From Salinibacterium sp. TMP30 (GTDB lineage: Bacteria > Actinomycetota > Actinomycetes > Actinomycetales > Microbacteriaceae): a DNA stretch of 64,000 nucleotides. The position numbers and the translations under genes were made by a program. The notes beneath the pieces were generated by a model, which was not told where the DNA came from, made no database searches, and worked only from the letters and a program-made list of their open reading frames with translations. This document shows, in pieces, positions 8,277 through 18,900 of the stretch (its first letter is position 1; the number at the start of each line of letters is the position of its first letter). The DNA lies in contig NZ_CP151642.1 in NCBI RefSeq assembly GCF_038397785.1, forward strand, positions 2,604,001-2,668,000. Direction: 5' to 3'.

Positions 8277-9727
8277 CAGCCAGCCGGCGGTCTTTTCGCT
8301 GCGGCTATGCGCCGGGGAGTGATGAGCGCCTTCGCGGGTTTGGTCGCGAAATCCTCGGGGGTCCACGTTGCCATCAGGTGGAGGTGCCGCGTGCGTGGCA
8401 CCTCCACGAGAACAACACCGATCGGGCGAACGCCCGCAATCCGCAGTTGGCTGACCGCTTGCGCCAGCTCAACCTCGGTGGAGTGGTTATGCCGAACAAC
8501 GATGACGGATACGTCGGCATACGGTGCGACCAGTTGAATGCTGACCGGGCTCGCGACCGGCGCAATCTGCGTGATCACAACATCTGCGTCGGCGAAGAGT
8601 TGGGTCGCGACAGAACGAAACGACGCCTGCGCCTGCGCTTCTGTCAGAGTCGCAATGCCGGCGGGTACGACAAAACTGCCAGCATCTTCCACAATGCGGA
8701 TGACGCCAGACAGGGTTGATGATCCTGTCAGCAGTTCTGCGAGGCCCGGTCCGCCAGCGAATTCAGCGAGTGGGCTCGACTCATCATTCGTCGTCTCGGA
8801 TTCCACAAGCAGCGTCTGCCGTCCTGTTGCCGCGACAGCTTCGGCGAGCGCGAGCCGCACCTGAGGCGCACCCGACTTGTGACCGGTGGGAACAAGCAGT
8901 AGCAGGCGCGGCATCCCGCCACCATTTGCCTGGGCGATTCTTGTAACAGTTTCTGTCACGGCAGCATCGAGCTCGTAATGTTCCTGATCGCGTGCACTCC
9001 GGCGATGGCGGCGCGGAATTGCGCCCAATACTGCAAGTCCGGTGGCGCGCCTCACATCATTCACTGAGCGAATACGACGATCGAACCGTGCCAAAAGAAG
9101 GGCGATGATCGCCCCGCCAGCGAGTCCCGAAAGTAGACCAAGCCCGAGAATTACCGTCTTCTGCGGTGCGCTCGGAGCCACTGGCGTGAGCGCCGGGATC
9201 AGCCGGTCTAGGGAGACAGTAAACGTTCCAAAGTTCTCGACTCGCGCGACGAGCTGCGACAGGCTGTCCGCGACCGCATTAGCGATGGCGGAGGAATCCG
9301 CTGCTGAACCCGCGCGTGCCGTGATGTTGATATTGACCGTGCTGTTGGGGTTCGTCGCTGACACCATGCTCGAAAGTTCTTGCACCGTGAGATCGAGCTC
9401 GAGGTCCTTGATGACTGGCCTCAACACGTTAGAGCTGCGCACGAGATCCGTGTAGGAGTTGACGCGTGCGAGAGAGAACTGCGAACGCTCCGCGAGAGTC
9501 GAATTCTCATCATTGACGACAAGAAAGAGGGTAGCGGTGGCGGTATAGGTGGGCGGAATGCTAAACGCTATGAGCGCAGCGGAAACTACTCCAGCCGCGA
9601 CGGCAACAAGAATAGCCAGCCATCGCTGCCGGAAAATCTCGAGATAACTCAGATCTTCCACGCGTTGAACCACCAGTCGGGAGGGGAAACAACTAGCTGG
9701 CGTCAGGTTAGTGCGCCAACCAAGCAC
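8276..9727 (-). CDS. Wzz-type polysaccharide chain-length protein with degenerate P-loop domain
   Basis: A protein of about 460-483 residues. The N-terminal part holds 'YLEIFRQRW', a membrane segment, the Wzz domain and a second membrane segment near residues 200-225. The cytoplasmic C-terminal part is shaped like a CpsD/BY-kinase domain. The usual Walker A is replaced by 'VPTGHKSGAP', which lacks the GKT/S core, and no C-terminal tyrosine cluster is seen, so kinase activity is unlikely. The start is unsure: 9727 is the longest frame, and in-frame GTG codons at about 9673 and 9661 give a more usual N-terminus. It is the first gene of the block running to 6577. Confidence 0.82.
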   Translation of the reverse strand: MLGWRTNLTPASCFPSRLVVQRVEDLSYLEIFRQRWLAILVAVAAGVVSAALIAFSIPPTYTATATLFLVVNDENSTLAERSQFSLARVNSYTDLVRSSNVLRPVIKDLELDLTVQELSSMVSATNPNSTVNINITARAGSAADSSAIANAVADSLSQLVARVENFGTFTVSLDRLIPALTPVAPSAPQKTVILGLGLLSGLAGGAIIALLLARFDRRIRSVNDVRRATGLAVLGAIPRRHRRSARDQEHYELDAAVTETVTRIAQANGGGMPRLLLLVPTGHKSGAPQVRLALAEAVAATGRQTLLVESETTNDESSPLAEFAGGPGLAELLTGSSTLSGVIRIVEDAGSFVVPAGIATLTEAQAQASFRSVATQLFADADVVITQIAPVASPVSIQLVAPYADVSVIVVRHNHSTEVELAQAVSQLRIAGVRPIGVVLVEVPRTRHLHLMATWTPEDFATKPAKALITPRRIAAAKRPPAG

Positions 9728-9842
9728 TTCAGGTTTTCTTTACCCTAGTAGGTATCGCGCGATTCTGGGAAGATAGATTGAGGTTCCGCAGGATGGCGAG
9801 TGCCCCCGCACCGCGTCGCCCGGCGGACCGTGAGGAGCGCCC

Positions 9843-11672
9843 GTGCCCGCTGCGAGAGAGATCACCACCCGGTCTCCGCGGCGCCGTCGTGTGGTTGCTG
9901 CCGGGATCGCCTTAGGGGTCGCCGCCGTTGTTGTCGTGGGCTCCCTAGCTGCTACTCAACTGGGGAGTAATGGCGACGTTGTACTGCCACCGATCCCGTC
10001 GGTGGCAGGCGTTGGGGCGCCTCAGAATGCCGGATCGAATTCGGTCGACGCGGGTTCGGTCGATGTGGGCACCACAGCCTATGAGCCTCCCGCAGACGCC
10101 CTCTACGTTTCGCCCACCGGGGATAACGATGGCGATGGCAGTCGTGAGTTCCCGCTTCGCACCATCAAAGCGGCAATCGCGCGAGCTGTGGCGGGGGGCA
10201 CAATCGTTTTGCGTGAAGGCGATTACCACGAGTCCGTGACGATTCCTGATGGCAAACCACTCACGGTGCAGTCGTATCCGGATGAAGCCGCTTGGCTCGA
10301 CGGAAGCCAAGTTGCTGAGGGTTGGGCTTCGAATGGCGCACACTGGTCAATGCCGTGGGATGTCGTCTTCGATTCCAGCCCGACCTATACCCGTGGGGCG
10401 GAAGACAACACAGAAGAGCACTGGAACTTCGTCACCAGCAAGCATCCGCTCGCGGCGCATCCCGATCAGTTGTGGTGGGATGACGAACCGCTTACTCAGG
10501 TGACTGGGATTGACGAGCTCACGGCAACCTCGTTCTTTCACGACGAAGCTGCGGGACTGCTGTATCTTGGCGCCGACCCCAGCGAGCATGTGATTCTGGC
10601 AAGCGAGCTTCAGCGAGCGGTCAGTATCCGCGCCGCCGACACGGTAATTCGAGGCGTTGGTGTGCGCCGCTACGCGCCATCAGTGCCCGATTTTGGTGCC
10701 GTGACCGTCGAACGCCCCCGGGTCACGCTAGAAAATGTGGTCATCTCCGAGTCCGCGACCACCGGCCTTTTCATCACGGCCGCCAATGTGACGCTGCGCA
10801 ATGTGACGTCGACGAAGAACGGGATGATTGGTGTCGCCGCAAACTTCGCTGACGACCTTGTTATCGAGGGCCTTAAGGCGTCTGGCAACAACACCGAATG
10901 GTTCAACAGGGCGCCAGTTGCCGGAGGGATGAAGCTCACACGTTCACGCACAGTGGTCATCAGTGGTTCCGAATTTTCGGACAACAACGCGACCGGTTTG
11001 TGGTTCGACCAGTCGTGCCGCGATATCGCCATCACCGGAAGCGAACTTGCCGGAAATAAGGGCCATGGGGTGTTCTTGGAGATCTCAGCCAGAGCAGTCA
11101 TCGCCGACAACTACATTGCTCACAATGACAACCTCGGCATGAAGATCAATGACACCAGCAGCGTAGAGATCAGGAATAATCTCGTGGTCAGCAAAAAGAA
11201 TGCGATCTCAGTTCTGCAAGATCAGCGGCTGAAGAGTGATGAGAGCGTTCCTGGCCACGATGAGCGCTTTATGGATGACCCGGTGATGACGTGGTTGGGT
11301 ACCGATGTCACAATTGTGGGCAATACTCTGGTCGGCAGCGGGGATCGCGCCCTGATTTGGATCGAAGACTATTCGCGCACCCGAAGCGCTGACGACTTTG
11401 GGATTACCGTTGAGAACAATCTCTTTGCGCGAGCCACTAATGGCGACCCCCAAACAATCATCGCTTGGCCGATGTCCCCCGGCAACGTGACACGATTCAG
11501 CTCCCTCGACGATGTCACTCGTGGCGCCGATCAAGAGCACAGCGGGTTAGAGTTTCGCGGATCGGAAGCCGTCGAACGCAGTAACGGCTCTGCCGCACCT
11601 CTGCCAGAACTGCCTAGCTGGATCGCAACCACGTTTGTGGGGTTTCCGGCTGTGGCTGCCGCTCTCGGTTAG
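9843..11672 (+). CDS. membrane-anchored right-handed parallel beta-helix protein
   Basis: This 609-residue protein starts at GTG behind GAGGAG. Basic residues and a hydrophobic segment (about 18-38) form a signal anchor. A low-complexity linker follows, then 'DALYVSPTGDNDGDGS' and 'PLRTIKAAI', the common opening of secreted pectate-lyase-like beta-helix proteins. Short PbH1-type repeats ('ITGSELAGNKGHGVFLE', 'VIADNYIAHNDNLGMKI') fill residues of about 290-530. It may bind or cleave a polysaccharide at the cell surface. It is the only plus-strand gene between the chain-length and flippase genes. Catalytic residues cannot be assigned, and its 3' end overlaps the flippase gene by 4 nt. Confidence 0.82.
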   Translation: MPAAREITTRSPRRRRVVAAGIALGVAAVVVVGSLAATQLGSNGDVVLPPIPSVAGVGAPQNAGSNSVDAGSVDVGTTAYEPPADALYVSPTGDNDGDGSREFPLRTIKAAIARAVAGGTIVLREGDYHESVTIPDGKPLTVQSYPDEAAWLDGSQVAEGWASNGAHWSMPWDVVFDSSPTYTRGAEDNTEEHWNFVTSKHPLAAHPDQLWWDDEPLTQVTGIDELTATSFFHDEAAGLLYLGADPSEHVILASELQRAVSIRAADTVIRGVGVRRYAPSVPDFGAVTVERPRVTLENVVISESATTGLFITAANVTLRNVTSTKNGMIGVAANFADDLVIEGLKASGNNTEWFNRAPVAGGMKLTRSRTVVISGSEFSDNNATGLWFDQSCRDIAITGSELAGNKGHGVFLEISARAVIADNYIAHNDNLGMKINDTSSVEIRNNLVVSKKNAISVLQDQRLKSDESVPGHDERFMDDPVMTWLGTDVTIVGNTLVGSGDRALIWIEDYSRTRSADDFGITVENNLFARATNGDPQTIIAWPMSPGNVTRFSSLDDVTRGADQEHSGLEFRGSEAVERSNGSAAPLPELPSWIATTFVGFPAVAAALG

Positions 11673-12916
11673 CGCAAGCCTGCACTAGATCCACTTCCCG
11701 TTCCCGCTCCCGGCTCGCGCCGAATCAGGGGCACCAGAATGAACCATCTAATGGCGAGACCGCCAAGAATGGATGCCCCGGCGAGTGCCGCCGGAACCCA
11801 CTGCACTCCGCCCCCCGCTGCGAGCACGGTCCAAACGAATCCGACGGCGACAACGGTATCGATCGCGCGCACCGTAAAGACTGCTGCTTGCCTTCCAGCG
11901 ACGGCCGCGAGCGCCCCATAGGGAGTCACTGCGGCGATGGATGCGGTGTAGGCGATCCAGCCGACCACGGCGAATAGGTCCGGCGCAGTACCGAAGAGCA
12001 GCGCACCTGCCCAGGGCAAAGCTGCAACGAGAACGGTGCCAACGAGCACCGTAAAGCCTACGAGGGCAAGCACTGAACGATCTGCTCTGCGCAGTTTCTC
12101 ACGGAGCGGTTTCTTCTTGTCGTTTGCGAAAGAGATAAAGAGGTAGGAGCTGAGTCCACTCACGGCGAGCGTTGCTGGCGCTACGTACACTCGACCTGCT
12201 TCGAGAAGACCTGTCGCCGCCAGGCTTGCAAGCAGCGTAACGAGGGTGCGAACCACGGTGAGCATCGCTGGGCGCAGAAACTGTTGACCTGAGCGCCAGC
12301 TGCCGTACTGAAAGACTGCCACCAGACCGACGCGAGTGAAGCCGACGAAGAATCGTTCCTCGGCGGGAAGCAGAGCGATGCCCAGAGCGATAGCGGCAAG
12401 CTGGCCGATCGCGATGGCGCCGAGAAAGACCAGGAGACTGAGGCTGCCCGTCAGCGTGGCAATGCCGATGACCACGAGCGCCACACAGAATGCGGCGAAG
12501 TCGATCATCATCACACGCCAAAAACCGAACCCGGCCATGAGTAGACGCCGCATGATCTCTTCGAGAGCGAAGAGGGCGACGGCAACTCCGAAGACCAATG
12601 CCGTTGCGGCATCCAGAAGCCCTGACGCCCATCCGACAGCCGCAGACGCTATCGCGGCGAGCGCGGCAATCCCGACCGCATACTGCTGAAGCGCCGATCG
12701 GATGCTCCGCTCGCGGCGCTCTAACACCACTAGTGAGTCGCCGACCATTCCGCTCGCGACTCCCGCTACGAGAACCATGACGCCATAGGCAATCGCGAAG
12801 GCGCCGAGTCCGTCAAAGCCGAGCGTGCGCGCAACGATGACTTGGATCGTGAAACTCGATAGGGCTTGCATGCCCTGCGATCCGATCGCCCCCAGGGCTG
12901 TGCGTTTACGCGTCAC
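11669..12916 (-). CDS. Wzx-type polysaccharide flippase (MOP/PST superfamily)
   Basis: This 415-residue protein is predicted to have 12 or more membrane segments. The N-terminus reads 'GSQGMQALSSFTIQVIVARTLG', typical of oligosaccharide flippases that move lipid-linked repeat units across the membrane. It starts at GTG at 12916, 11 nt after the stop of the giant secreted-protein gene, and has little Shine-Dalgarno sequence. Translation probably depends on readthrough from the upstream gene. With the Wzy-like, Wzz-like and sugar-transferase genes it completes a Wzx/Wzy-type pathway. Confidence 0.82.
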   Translation of the reverse strand: MTRKRTALGAIGSQGMQALSSFTIQVIVARTLGFDGLGAFAIAYGVMVLVAGVASGMVGDSLVVLERRERSIRSALQQYAVGIAALAAIASAAVGWASGLLDAATALVFGVAVALFALEEIMRRLLMAGFGFWRVMMIDFAAFCVALVVIGIATLTGSLSLLVFLGAIAIGQLAAIALGIALLPAEERFFVGFTRVGLVAVFQYGSWRSGQQFLRPAMLTVVRTLVTLLASLAATGLLEAGRVYVAPATLAVSGLSSYLFISFANDKKKPLREKLRRADRSVLALVGFTVLVGTVLVAALPWAGALLFGTAPDLFAVVGWIAYTASIAAVTPYGALAAVAGRQAAVFTVRAIDTVVAVGFVWTVLAAGGGVQWVPAALAGASILGGLAIRWFILVPLIRREPGAGTGSGSSAGLR

Positions 12917-12927
12917 ACTAACTAAGA

Positions 12928-15900
12928 CTATTGCGGGAGTCGTGCGAGGAAGTTGTCGAGTCGTACAGCGACGGGCGCGTTGGGGGCTGAGCTCGACAGG
13001 TAGCTTTCAAAGCCGATTGAACCGGCCGCCTGAAGGGCGGCTGTCGAGTCTGTCGTGCTCAGTTGCCATCCTGCAGGTTCAGCATCTCCAGCTTTCCAGA
13101 GCTTCGCCGTGATTGTTGTGGGGTTGGTTCCGCTGACGCTGGTCTTGAGGATAAGTGTGTCCCCTGCCACATAACTCAGACCGGGAACGTTCATATTGGC
13201 GAGCACAGTGGAGGAGCCAGACATAATCTGCAGTCCGACAGCGCCTCCGGGTTGCAATCGTGCTCGTGCCTGATAGAACGCCGAACCCACTTGGCGCCCG
13301 ATGATTCCCATGACGATGTGCCCTGATTCGGCGACCTTGTCTGCGGAAATTTCAACCTGCGCTTCAACCGCGGTTTGGCTCACCCCGGTGAGAAGGGCGC
13401 GACGCGTTGATCCGGGCGTGGCGTGCGCGACTAAGCCCGATCCGCTCGACACGGTGAAGGCAGAGTTCACGTTCGTTGACCAGCCGCCTCCGGTGTTGGC
13501 TGTTCCCCATCCGGCGGCGACGGTGCGAGTGAAGTCGTCCAGCGCGATGGGGCCTCCGGCTGCAGTGACGGTGACCTGATGGCTGACCGACCCGGTGGCA
13601 CCTTGGTTATCGGTGACCGTGAGAACGACGGTGTAGTTTCCGGCAGTCGCATAATCATGGGTCGTCGTGGCGCCAGTTCCTGTCTGTCCGTCACCGAAGT
13701 TCCACGAGTACGAACTGATCGTTCCGTCAGGATCACTGGAGGTAGATCCATCGAATGATGCAGTCAGGTCGGCCGTTGCGGAGGTGAACGCCGCAGTGGG
13801 TGTTTGGTTCGCGCCGAGCCAGATGTTGGTGATTGGTGCTGCCGCAGCGCTCAGGTCGTTTGACGGCACCGAATACGCATCCTGAATTGTGCGCAACACG
13901 TCATAGTGGTCGATTGTTTGCGAGTACTGGCCGATCTTGACCTTCTCGCCGACGAAGATTGTCGCAATCTGGTTGGAGGCTCGTCCATCGTTTTCATCCC
14001 ACGTCAGAATCAGCACGCTGTTGTTTGCCTTTGCCCAAGTCACATAACCTCCGAGGGCGGACTGAAGCCACGTGTCTGCTTCGGTGATCGTGCCGTCGTG
14101 CATGTCATGTTGAAGGTCTGGCACAACAAAGGAGACATCGGGCAGAGTGGCGTAGTCAGTGGGGAACGCCGTGAACGGCTGGTTTACCGCTGCAGGAATT
14201 GACGGCCAGTTCACCCATGGGTTGTGCTTGCGCGCATAGTCGCCGCTTTCACAGCCGGTAAAACCAACGCTTGGCAGACTCTCTGAGTACCCGACAAAGC
14301 TCTTACCGTTAGCGGTCAACTGGTTGTATAGGTTTGTCGTCGTGAAGGTGTTTGGGCAGTCGTTTGTGGTCACCCCATTGAGCGAACCGCTGAACAGCGC
14401 GAGGTAGTTCGGTTGGCTTGGGTGGACCACAGCGAATGACTCTGTCATCAGGGCACCGTCGCCTGCTAGGGAATTGATGAACGGAGCCTGAGCACTGCCA
14501 ATGATCTGAGTGTCGGACTTGTTCTCCATGATGACGACAACGGTTTTCGCAGGTTGCGGTACGTCCGCTGCCGGGTTGGGTGCGACCACGTGCGTGACAG
14601 CTGTGGTTGCGCCCTGGTTGTCGGTGATGGTGAGTGTCACTGTGTACGATCCGGCAGACGCGTAGCTGTGCGATGCTGTGGCTCCGGTGCCGGTCTGGCC
14701 GTCACCGAAGTTCCAGGCATAACTCGCAATGCTGCCGTCCGGGTCACTGGAGCCGTTTCCGTTGAAGGATGCGGCGAGGCCGGCTAGATCGAGCGTGAAC
14801 GCTGCCACCGGGGGCTGATTCGCGGGATTGGCGGTGACAGTAACAGGCTTCGTGACCGATCCCGTCGCGCCCTGATTGTCGGTGACCGTCAAGGTGACTT
14901 GGTAGGTGCCGGCTGTGGCATACGTGTGGTCGGGGCTGATTGCGGTGCTGGTCTGGCCATCACCGAACGCCCAAGTCCGCGAGGCGATGCTGCCATCCGG
15001 GTCGGCCGAAGCACTCGAGTTGAAGCTTGCCGTTAGGGCGTTCACCGAACTCGTGAAGGATGCCGTGGGGGCCTGGTTGACGGGCACGACACCGCCCTCG
15101 GCATGACCGGCGACAGCGAGGAAACTGTCGTAGCTGACTCGCACCGGAGCGTTTACGGCAGAACCCGAAAGGTAGCTGTATTGGCCTACTGATCCCGCGG
15201 TCTGAAGGCTGGCAACCGAAGAGCTCGCGGCCAGAGTCCAGTCAGTTGGCTCTGCGGTGCCCGATTTCCAGACCTTGCCGCGCAAAGTTGTCGGCGAGGT
15301 TCCAAAGGCTTGAGCCTTGACTAGCAGCACGTCTCCCGGAGAGAACGTCAGCCCGGGAACTTCGGTGTAGGCGATGCTGGTTGAGCCACCGTTCAACAGT
15401 TGGAACGCAAGCGTTCCGTTTGAGAAATATCGCACGCGTGCTTGGTAGAAGCTGTTTCCGACCTCACGAACGGTAAGCCCGGTGAATGCGCCGCCACCAG
15501 TGATCGGTTTATCGACGGAGATGCTGGCGCTGACCGTCACATCATCAGTCGATACTGACGGCAACCAAGCATGCCTCGTTGATCCAGCAGAACTGTGGTT
15601 GACAACACCGGCATCCGAAGCGACCGAGAAGTTGCTGTCGGTGTTCGTTGACCAGTCACCGCCAACTACTGCTGTTCCCCAGCCAGAGGCGACCGTGCGA
15701 GAGAACTCGTCTCTGGCCAGCACGGTCACGGCCGGAGGTGCAAGCGCCGTCACCACCTGTGACACCGTGCCCGTCGCACCTTGGGCATCAGCCACCGTCA
15801 ACGTAACCGTGTAGGCCCCGGCGGCGGCGTAAGAGTGGGAAACAGTTGCGCCAGTATCGTTGGCGCCGTCGCCAAAGTTCCACTGGTACGAACTGATTGT

Positions 15901-18900
15901 GCCTTCGGGGTCCGACGATGAGGAGCCATCGAAACTCACGACGTTCTCGGTCACAGTCGAGGTGAACGCCGCCGTCGGGGCAACATTCGCGGCAAGCACC
16001 GTCACCGATGCTGTCGTGGTCGCCGAGGCTCCCTTATTGTCAGTGACCTTGAGCGTCACGTCGTAGGTGCCCGCGGCCGCGTAGGTGTGATTGAGCACAG
16101 CCACAGCGCCCGTGGATCCGTCGCCGAAGTTCCATTCGTAGCTGGAGATGGTTCCGTCAGGGTCAGAAGAACCGGAAGCATCAAAACTCGCTACGAGATT
16201 TGCCTCAGTGTGCGTGAACGCGGCAACCGGTGCCTGGTTCGCGGTGCCCAAGAGGTAGTGAGAGCTCACATCGCTCGCGCTCAACACGGTCTGGTAGATC
16301 GCGAACTCGTCGAGATCGCCGTCGAAGTAGTTAGATGACGCCACTCCGACCGTGTTGCCGCGTCCGAGCCGCCAGAAGCCGGAGAACGTTTGGCTCGGTG
16401 TCGCAGGACTGGTCGCTGCCAACGCGCCGTCGACGTACAGGCGCAGCCCCCCTGATCCCTGGGTCGAAACAGCCTGATGCCAGTTGCCGTCGTTGTACGA
16501 CGCGGCACTCGACACAGTACTGCTGCCGGTTCCAAAGAGCAGGGTGCCGTCGTTGCGCATGATGATGTGATCGCCATAACTGCTGGCGGTACCCGCAGCG
16601 GATGATCCAAATTCGACAAGTTTTCCACCGCTGGTGCTGGTCGTTCTGAACCAGACCTCGCTCGAATACGTCGATGGGTTGGCCATCGAGACTGCGGTCG
16701 CGGCGAGACCCTGCGTGAACCGGGTCGCACTGTTACTGGTGCCACCGAGCGCACCGGGAACGTCGCGAGTGTAGGTTCCGCTGAGGTTTCCGTTGATGCC
16801 CTGCAGTCCGGCGTCGTTGGCGACTGCGCCGGAAGCTTCGCTCAAACGCCAGTACAGTTGCGGACTAGCCTCATACACCGCAGCTCCGTAGCTGTCGGTT
16901 GGTGCCGGCGGGCCTGTGAGTGAGCGGCCTGAGAGCAGGTAGTGGTTCTGCACTTGGGTCGCGGTGAGTGGCTTCGGGTACACGGCAACTTCGTCAATGG
17001 CACCGTTGAAGTAGTCAGCCCCACTCCAGCTTCGGTCGCCACCAATACGCCAGTAGCCCCAGTAGTTTTGGCCCCAGACGACACTGGGATCTACGCCGAT
17101 GCGCACGCCGTCGACGAAGAGTTCCATCCCGGTCGCGCCCATGCTGCCGACTACCTGATGCCACTGGTTGTCGTTGTATGACCTGGCGCTCTGCACGATG
17201 CGTGTGCTGCCCGTGTAGACCCCGAAGTTCACCTTTCCTGACGTATCCATGTAGATGTGACGGTCGTAGTTGTTGGAGTTGCCGGATTGCTTGTTGCCGA
17301 ATCCGACAATCTTTCCGCCGGCGGTGGTACTCGTCTTGAACCAGGCCTCAACGGAGAAGGTGTTGTCGCGCCACACCTTCTCTCCTGATCCGGTGTAGCT
17401 GTTGGAACTTCCGGTGAAGTTCGCGGCAGTGTTGCTGTCACCGATGATCGCCCCGGATGCTCCGAATCCGACTCCAGCGTTGGCGGTCGAGTTGTCGCGG
17501 CCGACACTGTCTACCGCAGTGCTGCCGCTTGGGTCTCCGAGCCTCCAGTAGCTAGTGGGCTGGTCGTTCATCACCGCACTTGCATAGTCGCTGAGTTGTC
17601 CGGTGGCGCCAGCGGTATACGACACGGTGGTTCCCCAGCCGTTGTTGCCGTAAGGATCAATGGCACGGAGTCGGTACGTGTAGGTCTGCCCTGGCGTCAA
17701 ACCGGTGTCAATGTAGGTCATTGTCGGGCGGTCGTAGAACCGTGCATCCTGCGTCGTCACGTAGATGGGCGACGCGCTCTTGCCGTCGCGGATGAGGTGG
17801 TACGTGAGGTTCTCGTTGTCACGATCCCAGTCGGCGATCCAGCTGAGCGCGATCGTTCCGGGGGCGGGAGACGTCATCGTGGGTACGAGGTCGTTACCGG
17901 TTAGTCGCGGGCCGTCAAGGTTAGGAGCGATCGACGGCACCGCAAATCGCAGTAGGCCCTGTTGTGATTTGCCGTTGACTCTCGTGAATTCTCCGCCGTA
18001 GACCGTGTACTGGGCGTTGGCGCTGACATCCCATGGCCCTTGGTACTGGCCGGTGAAGGTTCCGAGGTTGATGTCGGGGAAGAAGTTGAGCATTGATGGG
18101 CTCGCGTTGCCTGACCAGTTCGGGTAGCCGTAGGGGTCGCGGGAGATGGTGCCTGTTGCGTCCTTGCTGAAAGCGATACCGCGGCTAAATGTCCAGGGAT
18201 CGGTTTGCGGGAAGGCGTCGATGTTGCCGCAATAGTGCGAGTGGCCGGCGGCATAGATGGCGCCATTGGGGGCGGGGGAAACGGAGTAGGTGTCTCCGTG
18301 GCAGTCGTTGATCCAGACGATTTCGCCATTCGACCAGTTGGCCCGGAACGTGCCCTCTAGGTTTCCGCCGGAACCGAAGACATAGCCCGAGCCGTAGAAG
18401 CTGTCGGAGTCTGATGCCAAGGAGAAGATTGCTGCATTGAGTCCAGCATTGCGAACAGAGTTGTTTACTGCGAACGGGGTGATGAGCGCTCCAGCAGTCG
18501 CATCAACCATCGCGAGGCCGTAGCCGGGGTTGCCTGAGCCGTTGACTGTGGTGAAGTCGCCACCGATCACGACTTTTGTTTCGTCAGGCGAAATGACGAT
18601 GCCGAAAGCGCGGCCGCCCGCAAGCTCGGGCGCCCACGGAGTTACGGCACCATTGGAGGCGAGTGCGGCGGCACCGCCAAGCCGAGTGCTGCCGCTGACC
18701 GACGTGAAGGGGCCAGAGAAGTAGACGGCGGAGTTTGTCGCGACGACCGCGTAAACACGATAGTTCGCGCGCGCATCGAAAGCGCTATTGATGGCACCCG
18801 TGGCGGTATCAAACGCAACAATGCGGGATTTGGAGGTGCCGTTGACGGTCGTAAAGTCGCCGACTGCGTACAGGCGTGTGCCATCCGGCGATGCCGAGAT

